From Candidatus Protochlamydia sp. (GTDB lineage: Bacteria > Chlamydiota > Chlamydiia > Chlamydiales > Parachlamydiaceae), in contig JACDAQ010000030.1 of the NCBI GenBank assembly GCA_013695355.1, forward strand, positions 1 to 64,000: a DNA stretch of 64,000 nucleotides, given 5' to 3'. Below, piece after piece: positions 34,338 through 43,090 of the stretch. Positions within the stretch are counted from its first letter, which is position 1, and the number at the start of each line of letters is the position of its first letter. Under the pieces are notes generated by a model. The model saw only the letters and a list, made by a program, of their open reading frames with translations, made no database searches and was not told where the DNA came from. The position numbers were made by a program, and so were the translations under genes.

Positions 34338-34712
34338 TTAAATAAATGGCACCGGCATATCTGCTTTGGGCTCAATTCGAAAGGTAATCGTCAAAGGGCA
34401 GTCTCCTACGAGTAAATCAAGTGTTGAGTTTAAGCGGGTCAATAAAATTCTATAGGGAATTTTTATTTCCCTGTCGCCTACATATATTCCTATAAAAGTA
34501 TTGGAAAGGATTTCTTCTGACAACTGGATCTGGCGGCAAAGATTTTCAAATTTGCGCAATTGTCTCAATAGCGATTCATCATTAAAATCATAGATCAGGC
34601 TGCAATCCTCGCAATGAATTCCCTTATCCTGCTTTTCCAGATCAAAAACAGAAAATTGTATGGGATGTTGGCATTGTTGGCAGCAAAACTGAAGCAGATG
34701 GCCTTTTTGCAT
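34338..34712 (-). CDS. Zinc-ribbon protein of unknown function (124 aa)
   Basis: I start at the ATG at 34712; the longer frame begins with TTG and lacks better support. Two CxxC knuckles, CCQQC (residues 10-14) and CEDC (about 34-37), form a zinc ribbon at the N-terminus. The rest is a helix followed by strands with no motif I recognise (YVGDREIKIPYRILLTRL). The stop codon lies inside the TTATTAA duplication of the adjacent 161-bp element, so the C-terminus may have been altered by the insertion. Confidence 0.75.
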   Translation of the reverse strand: MQKGHLLQFCCQQCQHPIQFSVFDLEKQDKGIHCEDCSLIYDFNDESLLRQLRKFENLCRQIQLSEEILSNTFIGIYVGDREIKIPYRILLTRLNSTLDLLVGDCPLTITFRIEPKADMPVPFI

Positions 34713-34945
34713 ATATAATAGAAGTCCTTTCAAAAAAGTTTAGTTAATAACATCATCATAGCATGTTAATGTGAGATAATCAATAGGGTTTTCTTGGGCT
34801 CACCTCTGCAATAAATTCAAATATATTTTATAAATAATGATTGTGTTAAAAGGAATTCATACAGGCTGTCATCACTTTTCAAGTGCTATCAGCCCTAACC
34901 TTTGCCCGCCTGAAATTGAATTGTGCTTTATTATAAGGAGATTTT

Positions 34946-36805
34946 ATGAGTTTTCGGCCGATTGATTTTCAGGGATTAATGGATTTGGATCAAAAGATTG
35001 TCGATCAGCTTGAAAAGTATTTACAGCAGAAGGAAACACGCCTATCACATCAAATTTTAACGATTATTCAACCGATGCCTATGGAAGCCTATGCACCCTT
35101 GCTCTCTTTTAATGGGGGGCATCTTAAACTTTCGGACGCGGTAGAAGGTTTTACCAAAAAGGTACGTTTAATCGTCAAGGGGGGATTGAATAATCTTCCC
35201 AAATATGAAGGAGATAAGGCTGTCGCAAAAATTAATCGGGCATTATGGGAATTTACTGAAGTACTGGAGGGGTGCGTAGTTGAACTTTTTCAACAGATCA
35301 AACAGGTTAGCGTTGATCGGTGGCATGTTTCTATTGCCCATGTTGTACTGGCCATAAAAAATATGTTGATCCATTACATTGAAGATTTGATTTGGGCTAT
35401 TCGTAGGTTGGAAAAACCTTTGAAAGAATACAATATGAAATTTGAGAAAAAAGAACGTATGTGGTCCAAATTGTGGAGTTACTGGGAAAAAAGCATTAAT
35501 CCTGAGCTCATAAAAAATTTAAAGCAAAGTGAAACTTTTTTAAAAGAGCAATATGAAATTTTTAATCAATCTTATATTCAATTCCTACATATTAATGTAA
35601 AAGTCGAAGATCTTCTAATAAAAATGAAAACTTTTCCAGTTTTGGCATTATTAGAAGTTCCAGAGCAAAATTTATACATCGATGTTTTTAGGCTCTTAAA
35701 AATACTTGAATTAAATACTAGACCTAAAGGTTCTCTTGCTCTTGACACCATCCGTTCATTAAAAAACCTTACAAGTGTTGATAATGTTATTTGGACTTTG
35801 CGTATTTATTACAGAGGTTTGAAGGATGCTTTTTTTAATAGTAGTTATGAATTAAAGTGTTTAAAGAATGAACCCCATGAATTTGATGCTTCCTTAGAAA
35901 AGCTTAAATTTAAAGTGAAAGAATATCAACACGAGCTGAAAGAGCTTATTGTTACAATGGTGCATTATCGTGTTTTTATTTTAAAAACAGATGCAAATCC
36001 CTATGTTCGTAGTCGTTGGGGATTTACAGAGTGGATTGTAGGTCCTGAACCTGTAAAATCAAAAAAACTTCTTAATCTGATCTATTCTGCCGAAGAACTG
36101 AGTAAGGGGTATTCTGGTTTTCTCATATCCCTTGAAGGTAACTTTAAGGAAATGCATCAACAAAGACTCCACATTCATCAAGAGATAGAAAAATTGCTTC
36201 ATGAAATGGGCCAACCTCTTATTTCCCGTTCAATGATGCGGAACCGCGTAAACGGGCTTCTTGAGGAATTAAAAAAATATGATGAGATCGGCAGCCCTGA
36301 ACTAGAATCGATAGACTATGTTGATACTATTTTAGCAAAGGCCATGCGCGAAGACTGGAAGTACCATATATTACATGAGTTTTCATTATTCCATGAATTA
36401 TATCGGCTGCACTTAGGCCTTTGCGATTACATTGAAGATCCCTCTCATGCCTTTAGGATGGAACGTTTCAGGCTGCTATTCGATCAAATAGAAGATTGGC
36501 TTAATAAGGGAGATATCTATTCTCATGTACATGAAATAGAACTCGATATTAATGATATGAAAGCCTACCTACAAGATTTTCTGGCAGCTATTCAAAGGAT
36601 TGTGAAAGAAAAGCCTCCCGAATCAATTTCTTATCAAGCAGTTCATAAATATAAGCAGGAACTTCTTGAATACAGATATGTTTTTGGTCAATTTTTTTTC
36701 ATTCTTTTAGGAAAAGAGAGCGATGGACAATTAAGGAATCAATTTTTATTTGTTGATCAATACTTCGAAACTGTGGAGAATTTATTGGCAGATCTTCTGA
36801 AATAA
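34946..36805 (+). CDS. Helical protein of unknown function (619 aa)
   Basis: I do not recognise this protein. A consensus AAGGAG site lies 7 bases before the ATG. The product is charged, mostly helical and soluble, with regularly spaced Leu, Trp and His and no signal peptide or membrane helix. N-terminal residues 1-60 (IDFQGLMDLDQKIVDQLEKY) look like a helical bundle. No catalytic motif is visible. It ends before a strong bidirectional terminator and is probably transcribed alone. A lineage-specific scaffold or effector are both possible. Confidence 0.75.
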   Translation: MSFRPIDFQGLMDLDQKIVDQLEKYLQQKETRLSHQILTIIQPMPMEAYAPLLSFNGGHLKLSDAVEGFTKKVRLIVKGGLNNLPKYEGDKAVAKINRALWEFTEVLEGCVVELFQQIKQVSVDRWHVSIAHVVLAIKNMLIHYIEDLIWAIRRLEKPLKEYNMKFEKKERMWSKLWSYWEKSINPELIKNLKQSETFLKEQYEIFNQSYIQFLHINVKVEDLLIKMKTFPVLALLEVPEQNLYIDVFRLLKILELNTRPKGSLALDTIRSLKNLTSVDNVIWTLRIYYRGLKDAFFNSSYELKCLKNEPHEFDASLEKLKFKVKEYQHELKELIVTMVHYRVFILKTDANPYVRSRWGFTEWIVGPEPVKSKKLLNLIYSAEELSKGYSGFLISLEGNFKEMHQQRLHIHQEIEKLLHEMGQPLISRSMMRNRVNGLLEELKKYDEIGSPELESIDYVDTILAKAMREDWKYHILHEFSLFHELYRLHLGLCDYIEDPSHAFRMERFRLLFDQIEDWLNKGDIYSHVHEIELDINDMKAYLQDFLAAIQRIVKEKPPESISYQAVHKYKQELLEYRYVFGQFFFILLGKESDGQLRNQFLFVDQYFETVENLLADLLK

Positions 36806-36904
36806 TTCTAAACTGTGAATATAACAATTTAATAAAAACACACACCTATGAGGAGTAGTTTTTTAAAATTATGAAGATAAACTTAATTGAGTGGGTAATA
36901 AATA

Positions 36905-36932
36905 AGTAAAAAGGCCTTACGGCCTTTTTACT
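36905..36932. terminator. Bidirectional Rho-independent terminator
   Basis: AGTAAAAAGGCC pairs perfectly with GGCCTTTTTACT around a TTAC loop. Both strands show T-rich 3' arms. It serves the plus-strand gene ending at 36805 and the minus-strand gene ending at 36942. Confidence 0.88.
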
Positions 36933-36941
36933 AATATAACT

Positions 36942-37223
36942 TTAGAAGCCTGGGCAGGTGCTAAAGTGGGAGTGTGCATGAGAAGAGCTAGAGCAAGAGC
37001 TGCTTGAGCTGCTACCATGGTGGTGGTGGTGCCGGTCCGTTGTCGCAATGATAACTCCTGCTACAACTAAAGCTCCAATTGGTAAGAGGGCAGACATTGT
37101 GCATGCTCTTCCACAATCATCATAAGCTGCGCTATCATCGCAGCAACAATCTTGACCTTGCACTTGGCCAGATAGCAATGCCATCGCCGTTGTCAATGCA
37201 AATAATCTGTACAATTTTTTCAT
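36942..37223 (-). CDS. Small secreted Cys-rich protein with poly-His/Ser tail (93 aa)
   Basis: The ATG at 37223 is chosen for its AAAGGA site and because it starts a signal peptide (MKKLYRLFALTTAMALLSG). The mature part has a Cys/Asp cluster (DCCCDDS...CGRAC), one hydrophobic segment (LLPIGALVVAGVIIA) and a tail TTDRHHHHHGSSSSSSC with five consecutive histidines and serine runs. It shares this plan with the genes at 37376 and 38456. The His/Cys content suggests metal binding or disulfide cross-linking in the envelope. The function is unknown. Confidence 0.75.
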   Translation of the reverse strand: MKKLYRLFALTTAMALLSGQVQGQDCCCDDSAAYDDCGRACTMSALLPIGALVVAGVIIATTDRHHHHHGSSSSSSCSSSSHAHSHFSTCPGF

Positions 37224-37375
37224 ATTTAGTTCCTTTGAATACGTGTCACGTGGAAACCTCAGCATTAAGTAAAAGGAATACATGAAGCCAAGGTTCCCTA
37301 AAGCTTTACATATCCTATTTATGACGCAAAGTTAAAATTATCGCAATAAAATTTTACATCAAAATGAAAATTTAT

Positions 37376-37705
37376 TTAATGGGCAAAACTGGATGAAAGG
37401 CTATAGCAAGAGCAGTTATAGTTTGATGTGCGGTCAAGTGGGCCTAAGCCATTATAGCTGTTTGAGTTGCAGTGACTGCTTGCGCAGGAATGGTTTTTAT
37501 CTGCTAAGCTCCAGCAAATTCCTGCGGCAATTAGAGCTGCGATAGGAACATAGGCTGACCAGTGGGCAGCATGGCTGCTCTGCATATAAGCACAATCTTC
37601 AGAATCATAACATTCATCTCCATAGCACTGGGCTTCTACGTTAAATGAAGAGGTGGTTAATGCAACTAAAAGCACAGCTAGGTGGAGTTTTGGTAATATT
37701 CTCAT
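37376..37705 (-). CDS. Small secreted Cys-rich protein, paralogue of its neighbours (109 aa)
   Basis: The ATG at 37705 follows CAGGA and opens a signal peptide (LHLAVLLVALTTSSFNVEA). Then come a Cys/Asp/Glu cluster (QCYGDECYDSEDC), a hydrophobic segment (YVPIAALIAAGICWSLA) and a Ser/Asn/Cys tail (CASSHCNSNS...CSCYSLSSS). The order of parts equals that of the genes at 36942 and 38456, although the sequences are poorly conserved. The family is not recognised. Confidence 0.72.
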   Translation of the reverse strand: MRILPKLHLAVLLVALTTSSFNVEAQCYGDECYDSEDCAYMQSSHAAHWSAYVPIAALIAAGICWSLADKNHSCASSHCNSNSYNGLGPLDRTSNYNCSCYSLSSSFAH

Positions 37706-37843
37706 TAGCAAATCCTGGTTAATGTAACGATTCAGGTTCTTAGTCAAAGAGGCATAAACTGAACAGTTGCTGTTAAATTTTTTTTTGTTATGTCTTAAAT
37801 AGTAAATTTTAGCAAATAAATTTTCTTATCATGCGAGATAGTA

Positions 37844-37899
37844 CCTGATTTTTTAGGATATCTAATTGAAAATAAAGGACGCGCCTTAGATGTATCCCA
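37844..37899. repeat. Degenerate half copy of the 161-bp element
   Basis: CCTGATTTTTTAGGATATCTAATTG and the following AAAATAAAGGACGCGCCTTAGATGTATCCC track the left half of the 161-bp element position by position with scattered changes. The right half is missing. It lies in the gap between two small secreted-protein genes. Confidence 0.6.
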
Positions 37900-37946
37900 A
37901 TATAAAAAAAGTCAGGTTGGGAAGAGGCTTTGTGGTTAATAGGGTA

Positions 37947-38444
37947 TCAATAAGCGATCGGAAGGGCCAGTAATTGTGCGTATGTTTCGGCAAATTGTTC
38001 GGAAATAATCTCGGTCTGATGCCTCCCCATTTTTATTGAAAAGCATTTCCCGTTAAGCAGAAGGGCAATCAGATGGTCGGCATCCTCATCGTGGATGAGA
38101 AGACGCTGCCCTCCCTGCAGAATGTAGGGGTTGATTAAATACGAACCCTCATCCGTCACAATTTCAACCTCCGTTCGGAGAGGGTCATCCGAAAGGGGGG
38201 CGGCCTGAAGAAATAAAATATTAAAATACAACCGTATCCCTGAGGGGCTACGAGCCAGTTCGATCCTTAAGCGTGAACTATCCGATTCAGGAGGCAATAC
38301 GAGTCTACCTGAATTAAAGCAAGGGTTTGTTGTGACGATCTGTTGCAAATACCAATTCCGGCAAGGCGCAGAGCATGCTATTATAAAAAATGAAGCACAA
38401 AAAGCAAGAAAAACTTTTTGTGCCTGACGGATCCATCGATGCAT
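37947..38444 (-). CDS. Putative lipoprotein of unknown function (165 aa)
   Basis: A Lys/Arg start and hydrophobic core end in a lipobox-like FIIAC near residue 24, so this is probably a lipoprotein. The mature part has alternating strands (RLRIELARSPSGIRLYFNILFL, EVEIVTDEGSYLINPY) and looks like a small beta-sandwich. It starts 11 bases after the neighbouring gene on the same strand, so the two are probably co-transcribed. A similar layout (lipobox, beta-rich, 155-170 residues) is seen at 49722, but I cannot show homology by eye. Confidence 0.72.
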   Translation of the reverse strand: MHRWIRQAQKVFLAFCASFFIIACSAPCRNWYLQQIVTTNPCFNSGRLVLPPESDSSRLRIELARSPSGIRLYFNILFLQAAPLSDDPLRTEVEIVTDEGSYLINPYILQGGQRLLIHDEDADHLIALLLNGKCFSIKMGRHQTEIISEQFAETYAQLLALPIAY

Positions 38445-38455
38445 TTTTTAAAATT

Positions 38456-38791
38456 CTAGTGAAAGTGGCATGAAGTACAAGAAGGGCAGCTAAAATCGAT
38501 AGTGAAGCAGCAGTCAGTGCTTGGATCTTTATAATGACTGCAGCAATGGGAATGATTTGAAGTTGCTGAGCTTCCATCGCCATTAGAATTTTGAACGGCA
38601 ATTGCTATGATTCCAACAATTGCGACAGTTCCAAGGGCAATTGCAGGGGCCAAATTTGTAGCAGCCCGCGATTCGTCGTAAGCGTATCCGCCTGTATCGG
38701 TAACATAAGTTACAGCTTCAAGCTGCGGCATTCCTGTAAATGTCATGGCAAGTGCGGCTGAGAATAGGGCTAATTTCTTGATGTTTTTCAT
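38456..38791 (-). CDS. Small secreted Cys/His-rich protein, third family member (111 aa)
   Basis: AGGAG precedes the ATG. A signal peptide (MKNIKKLALFSAALAMTFTG) is followed by an Asp/Tyr-rich stretch (VTDTGGYAYDESR), a hydrophobic segment (LAPAIALGTVAIVGIIAIAV) and a Cys/His/Ser tail (NHSHCCSHYKD...CPSCTSCHFH). The plan matches the genes at 36942 and 37376. The tail has eight cysteines in about 30 residues, which would suit disulfide bonding in a chlamydial cell envelope. Its function is unknown. Confidence 0.75.
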   Translation of the reverse strand: MKNIKKLALFSAALAMTFTGMPQLEAVTYVTDTGGYAYDESRAATNLAPAIALGTVAIVGIIAIAVQNSNGDGSSATSNHSHCCSHYKDPSTDCCFTIDFSCPSCTSCHFH

Positions 38792-38817
38792 TGTTTCTCC
38801 TGATTCATTTCTATTTT

Positions 38818-39648
38818 TTAATTGATAGGGGTTTCGAAAAGGTCTTCTTCAGTTCTTTGCAGGATAAGGGCCTGCCATTCCTGTCCCAAATCGCTATACT
38901 TTTGTGCCAGCATATTTTTATAGGGAAGCCATAAGGCAGACTGGAAATTCTCGCTTTTAAAAACCTTTTCTTTTAAATAGTCTAAAGATATTCCCTCGTT
39001 TTCGTTGAACTGCTTGGTTAGGATGTTTTTCCAATCGTTTTGGAGCTTAAAGGCTGCATTTTTTAACTGCGTCCTATGCTGAGGGTTCAAAACCATTTCA
39101 AAGGCATCCTTAGCAACTCTTAGCGAACGCATAGCGGCGAAAAATTCTTTGTAAAATTGTGAAAACTCGTCTTTAAGAGCGGAAGCAGTCAGAATATAAA
39201 CCGTCCCATTTTTCATCATAATAACATGCATAAGGCGGACGCTGCCCCATTCTGTTTTAGTGTCTACTTGAGATAAACTTGCAGTGCCGGCTTCTGTCCG
39301 GATTGTGCCTAAATCCTTCCATTCGAATCCCTGAGCGTCGTTCATGCTTTTAACTATTTTCAAATACTGTTTAAGTGACCCTTTATAAGGTTCAAGGCTT
39401 AAATTCATGGAGGGGGGGAAGGAAGAGGGGCCTTTTCCGACAACCATTACTTTGACCCTTTCAGGAAGCAGCTTAGAATCTGCCAAGTGCCAGTTGTTCG
39501 GAGGGGTAAATAAAACAACACCCTCTTCAAGAGCCTCTGAAGAAGAAGTATTGGATTGTACTGAGGTATTGTTTGATAGAGCCGACAATAGAAATTGGTT
39601 GCAAAAAATAGTCATGCAGATAACAAGACAGGGGAAAGCTTTATTCAT
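38818..39648 (-). CDS. Secreted protein with PsbP/DUF1795-like domain (276 aa)
   Basis: CGGAG lies before the ATG. A signal peptide spans about 1-24. Residues about 42-175 follow the PsbP/DUF1795-like pattern: a first strand VVLFTPPNNWHLAD, a central AQGFEWKDLGTIRTEAGTA and a closing strand VYILTASALKDEFSQF-MRSLRV. The last 90 residues are helical. It leads the cluster of small secreted proteins on this strand, only 26 bases before the next gene. A periplasmic or outer-membrane accessory role is likely; no enzyme activity is suggested. Confidence 0.7.
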   Translation of the reverse strand: MNKAFPCLVICMTIFCNQFLLSALSNNTSVQSNTSSSEALEEGVVLFTPPNNWHLADSKLLPERVKVMVVGKGPSSFPPSMNLSLEPYKGSLKQYLKIVKSMNDAQGFEWKDLGTIRTEAGTASLSQVDTKTEWGSVRLMHVIMMKNGTVYILTASALKDEFSQFYKEFFAAMRSLRVAKDAFEMVLNPQHRTQLKNAAFKLQNDWKNILTKQFNENEGISLDYLKEKVFKSENFQSALWLPYKNMLAQKYSDLGQEWQALILQRTEEDLFETPIN

Positions 39649-39795
39649 TTTAAACTCCGGGTGGAACGGCTAGAAATATAAGCAGAAGCGCTTAATATGG
39701 AAAGGATTTTTTCTGATAAATACAAAAATATATACCTAAATGTACGCAAAAAATGGATTTATGCTAGCGTGAAAGCTCCCGTGCTGGACGGTTAT

Positions 39796-39824
39796 AAAAA
39801 GACCCCATATTTATATATTGGGTC
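39796..39824 (-). terminator. Rho-independent terminator (minus strand)
   Basis: On the minus strand GACCCAATATA pairs with TATGGGGTC and is followed by five T residues. It would end the transcript of the small membrane-protein gene at 39902. Between it and that gene lie CTTTGACGCAGCC, also seen near 78, and a GAACAGGTTC palindrome tip. Confidence 0.6.
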
Positions 39825-39901
39825 ATTTTAGATACAGCAACTCCGGTCTTTGACGCAGCCATTCAAATTTTGTATTTAACTATAAGGTTTAAGAACAGGT
39901 T

Positions 39902-40255
39902 CTAAGACGAAGCAAAGATATTGTATTGGCCTACTAAATGTAGCATCACAATTGAAGAAGTAACAATCGTTCCGGTGGTTCCAAGGAATTCTAAGTCATT
40001 AAAAACTTTTATTGCAGCGCCCATCGAAATACAATTGGTAAGGCCATAGATAAGGTGGCTTTTTTTTCCTTTATTATCCCCGAGAAAATAATCGACACCT
40101 TTATAAAGGCAGGTATCTGCAATCATGGAAATTCCAAGCACCTTAGCGGCAATAATAGGATCAACCTGAGTGATCTTGCCATAGGTATAACCTAGCAGCC
40201 CTCCAGCTAATCCGTAGAATGGAAGTAAGCTTAGAGAGGGGAGAGGAGATGTCAT
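39902..40255 (-). CDS. Small membrane protein, GDxKGxxS type (117 aa)
   Basis: GAGG precedes the ATG. Three to four hydrophobic segments surround the central loop LYKGVDYFLGDNKGKKSHLI. The protein at 20069-20440 has the same arrangement (LYTLANDIAGDKGRRSAKIF), so I regard them as paralogues of a small lineage-specific membrane family. There are no catalytic motifs. The stop is embedded in a GAACAGGTTC-type repeat tip. Confidence 0.65.
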   Translation of the reverse strand: MTSPLPSLSLLPFYGLAGGLLGYTYGKITQVDPIIAAKVLGISMIADTCLYKGVDYFLGDNKGKKSHLIYGLTNCISMGAAIKVFNDLEFLGTTGTIVTSSIVMLHLVGQYNIFASS

Positions 40256-40903
40256 TTAATTACCTCGAGTTATTATTGTAAGCCCTTGATTTATAATTAT
40301 GGTTCAAATGACAAAATATTGGAATAACCGTACATAGACTATGAGCAAGAGTATAAATTTTTCGGTGATTAGTTTACTATTACCAAAAATGCCGACAACA
40401 AGTTATAAAAGATAAAGTCTGCAATTTCTGCAATAGCAAGCGCTTTAACACATAATAGTGGTTTTCACTAAATTTGGCAAAAGCAAACCCGCTACAGCAT
40501 CAAATTGCAGCGTGTAAATTTTATTAATCCTTCCTATATAGCTTTAGGGTTTTCTGATAAAATCATCCAATTATTAAAATTTATAGTTAGAAGCCCATAC
40601 TCATTTCTAGGTTGAAAAATAAAAGTTCATTGAGTATGCTCATTCCTTTCTAAGCTTTTTTCACCGCAGCACTTTCAATTTAAAAATAGCCATGAAAACT
40701 TTATTTATAGCTTACTACTAGAACATTGAAGGCTATCATTCTACAGCCCAAGCTGGGAGCTTTAGCCAGGTTTGAGTATCCCAATAGTTTTTGTAGGATG
40801 GCATAATTTGCTGAGTTAATGTTTCCCTTTAAGAGTAAATCCAAGCGTTTGATTGGAACCTTCCCTATCATGTGACCTAAACATTAAAAGTAACTATACA
40901 AAA
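40256..40903. other. Long intergenic region upstream of the ATP synthase operon
   Basis: No gene is visible. One frame near 40395-40455 reads VIKDKVCNFCNSKRFNT before two stops, which resembles a zinc-knuckle start of a transposase remnant but is too short to call. The atp promoter must lie in the right half; I see no strong -35/-10 pair I would defend. Confidence 0.5.
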
Positions 40904-41143
40904 ATGCCGCCTGATATTGATCCTGATAAAGAAACCAAAGAACGATGGAAGCAGGCCGGGGTATTCATTACTATCCCATTTGTCATTGCCGTTTCTCCTA
41001 TTTTAGGTTGGCTGATCGGCAATTGGCTGGATAAAAAACTTAATACTCATCCTTATCTTATGTACTTTGGCTTAATCATGGGTTTTGCAGCCGGTTTTCG
41101 TGAATTGTACCGTATCATAAAAAGGTTTGGAAATGGAGCATAG
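40904..41143 (+). CDS. atpZ: AtpZ/AtpI-type small membrane protein of the ATP synthase operon
   Basis: The ATG at 40904 is preferred over an upstream TTG at 40853. The 79-residue protein has the AtpZ pattern: KERWKQAGVFITIPF, then a glycine-bearing helix GWLIGNWLDKKL and a second helix YFGLIMGFAAGFRELYRII. Such proteins support magnesium/calcium supply or assembly of the c-ring. It overlaps the next gene by 11 bases and opens the atp operon. Confidence 0.82.
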   Translation: MPPDIDPDKETKERWKQAGVFITIPFVIAVSPILGWLIGNWLDKKLNTHPYLMYFGLIMGFAAGFRELYRIIKRFGNGA

Positions 41144-41510
41144 ATTCATACGTGATGTCAACATAATTACATTATCGCTTGCAATAAGCGCATGTTTAAT
41201 TGTTTGGTGTCTTTATAGCTTGTCTGTTGGACTTAGCATTTTTATGGGAGCTATGTGGGGATGTTTGAATTTTTATTTTTTAAAAAAACTTTTTGAAGAA
41301 TATTTAAAAGGTGCCGATAGAGATTTTTTACAATGCTTTGCTTGGCTGGGAATTAAATTTCCGTTACTTTATTTATCTGGATTCGCATTGTTAAAGCTTA
41401 ATTTTTTTTCAAGTCTTGGTTTAGCTGGCGGATTCTCATTAATTTTTATCGCTATATTTCTTTTAGGAATTACCCGTTTAGTAAAAAAACAAGATAGAGG
41501 GTTTTCATGA
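41133..41510 (+). CDS. atpI: ATP synthase subunit I (AtpI family)
   Basis: The ATG at 41133 lies inside the end of atpZ, with AAGGTTTGGA upstream. The 125-residue protein has four hydrophobic helices with GAMWGCLNFYFLKKLFEEY in the second loop, the typical AtpI layout. AtpI helps assemble the c-ring in other bacteria. It overlaps atpB by four bases (ATGA), indicating translational coupling. Confidence 0.82.
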   Translation: MEHRFIRDVNIITLSLAISACLIVWCLYSLSVGLSIFMGAMWGCLNFYFLKKLFEEYLKGADRDFLQCFAWLGIKFPLLYLSGFALLKLNFFSSLGLAGGFSLIFIAIFLLGITRLVKKQDRGFS

Positions 41511-42337
41511 TACAAGCGTTCTTAACTACGCCGCTTTATTTTTTTGCAATGGCAGAGCCTGGGGCCCCAGAAAGCAAAGTACCTGAGTTGCCTAACTTTA
41601 TTACATTCCTTTATCAACGCTTTCAATACACTGAGTGGGCTAATTTTTTGCATCATTGGGAAAATTTGATTTTTTCTTTAATTATCGCTTCTCTGATTTC
41701 TTTAGTAGCTTATCTCGGAACAAGACGAAATTCAATGATTCCTTCAGGGTTGCAAAATGGACTTGAATTTGCAATTGAAAAATTCCGGGACCTGATTCTA
41801 GGGGTTCTAGGACCACAGGGAGAAAAGTACATTCCTTTTCTTGGTACGCTGTTTATTTACATCATGACGATGAATATATTTGGAATGATACCTCTGATGA
41901 AATCTCCTTCTTCAAATATTAATATTACTATTGCGTTAGCGCTTTGCGTTTTTTGCTTAGTTCAATATCTGCATATCAAGCATATGGGATTCTTAGGTTT
42001 TATCTATCACTTGGCAGGCTCTCCAAAGAGTGCAATCGAATGGGGGCTTACTCCGCTCATGTTTGTCCTTGAATTGATCGCTCAGTTAGCCAGGCCTGTC
42101 ACTCTAGCCCTTCGTTTGTTTGGTAACATTCTGGGAGAGGATATTTTAATTGGAGCTTTTTCGGTCCTCGGAATTCTTGTTATCTCACATTTTATGAATT
42201 CTCCTGTAGGGATTCCACTGCAGGTTCCTTTTATGTTTCTTGCTTTATTGACCAGTTTGATGCAAGCTTTAGTCTTTACTTTATTAAGTACGGTGTATAT
42301 TTTATTATCTATTCCTGCTTTAGATGAAAAACATTAA
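41507..42337 (+). CDS. atpB: ATP synthase subunit a
   Basis: Subunit a forms the proton half-channels of Fo next to the c-ring. The 276-residue protein has about five to six helices, including the conserved segment ELIAQLARPVTLALRLFGN near 185-203 with the essential arginine in LRLFGN, and the C-terminal helix MFLALLTSLMQALVFTLLSTVYI. The start overlaps the atpI stop. The next gene follows after 30 bases with a GGAGG site. Confidence 0.96.
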   Translation: MIQAFLTTPLYFFAMAEPGAPESKVPELPNFITFLYQRFQYTEWANFLHHWENLIFSLIIASLISLVAYLGTRRNSMIPSGLQNGLEFAIEKFRDLILGVLGPQGEKYIPFLGTLFIYIMTMNIFGMIPLMKSPSSNINITIALALCVFCLVQYLHIKHMGFLGFIYHLAGSPKSAIEWGLTPLMFVLELIAQLARPVTLALRLFGNILGEDILIGAFSVLGILVISHFMNSPVGIPLQVPFMFLALLTSLMQALVFTLLSTVYILLSIPALDEKH

Positions 42338-42367
42338 CATTAAATTTGAATTATATTCGGAGGAATT

Positions 42368-42601
42368 ATGACTTTAGGAATAGCTCTCGCTCTTTCTGCC
42401 CCTTTAGCCGTAGGGCTTGCTGCCTTGGGATCTGGCCTTGGCCTTGGACGAGCAGTAGGAAGTGCAATGGAAGCCATCGGCCGGCAGCCTGAAGCTTCGG
42501 GGAAAATTTTAACGAGCATGATCATTGGCGCTGCTTTGATTGAAGCTTTGACTATCTATGCATTGATAGTCTTCTTTATTGTTTTAGAAAGAATGGCTTA
42601 A
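42368..42601 (+). CDS. atpE: ATP synthase subunit c
   Basis: Subunit c builds the rotating ring. The 77-residue hairpin has a glycine-rich first helix ([15 protein letters not shown]), the polar loop GRQPEA and the second helix with ion-binding E59 in [11 protein letters not shown]. The first helix has no glutamine in the sodium-site position and the residue after E59 is Ala rather than Ser/Thr, so the ring probably uses protons. Confidence 0.96.
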   Translation: MTLGIALALSAPLAVGLAALGSGLGLGRAVGSAMEAIGRQPEASGKILTSMIIGAALIEALTIYALIVFFIVLERMA

Positions 42602-42607
42602 GTTTTT

Positions 42608-43090
42608 ATGTATTTAGAGTTACAACAAGTCCTGACCCAAATTGTCGCTTTTTTAATCATGGTCTGGGTATTAAAAAAATACGCCTGGCAACCGATCCTG
42701 GGGCTTTTAAATGAAAGAAAGCAGCTTATTCAATCTGAATTCGATACTATTGAAGAACAGAAGAAAAGCGTGGCGATTTTGACGGAAGAGTACAATAATA
42801 AATTGCATGGCATTGAAGCGCAATCTAGAAAGCAAATTCAAGAAGCTATCGTGAAAGGGCGGGAAATGGCCCAGGAAATTGAACAGGAAACACGGGCAAA
42901 AGCAGTTTCAATTTTGAATAAAGCCCAGGCTGAAGTACAAAAAGAAATCGCAGAAGCAAAAGAACAGCTAAAAAAAGACGTTGTAAACCTTTCAATGCAA
43001 GCCGTTGAAAAGATCATTGGTGAAAAATTGGATTCTCAAAAAGATCAGAAGCTCATTGAGGAGTCTCTTCAGAAGGCAGAATTTACATGA
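42608..43090 (+). CDS. atpF: ATP synthase subunit b
   Basis: Subunit b is the peripheral stalk that links Fo to F1. The 160-residue protein has one N-terminal membrane helix (QVLTQIVAFLIMVWVLKKYAW) followed by a long charged helix with Ala/Glu/Lys periodicity (about 40-150). It follows atpE by 6 bases and overlaps atpH by four bases. The length is typical. Confidence 0.94.
   Translation: MYLELQQVLTQIVAFLIMVWVLKKYAWQPILGLLNERKQLIQSEFDTIEEQKKSVAILTEEYNNKLHGIEAQSRKQIQEAIVKGREMAQEIEQETRAKAVSILNKAQAEVQKEIAEAKEQLKKDVVNLSMQAVEKIIGEKLDSQKDQKLIEESLQKAEFT

Noticed and set aside
38314-38601. 95-codon minus-strand frame overlapping two small secreted-protein genes
   Set aside because: Both overlapped genes have better starts and signal peptides; this frame has no motif or ribosome-binding site.
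40395-40455. Possible transposase N-terminal remnant (CNFCNSKRF)
   Set aside because: Only about 20 codons before stops, and no inverted ends or further matching segments.
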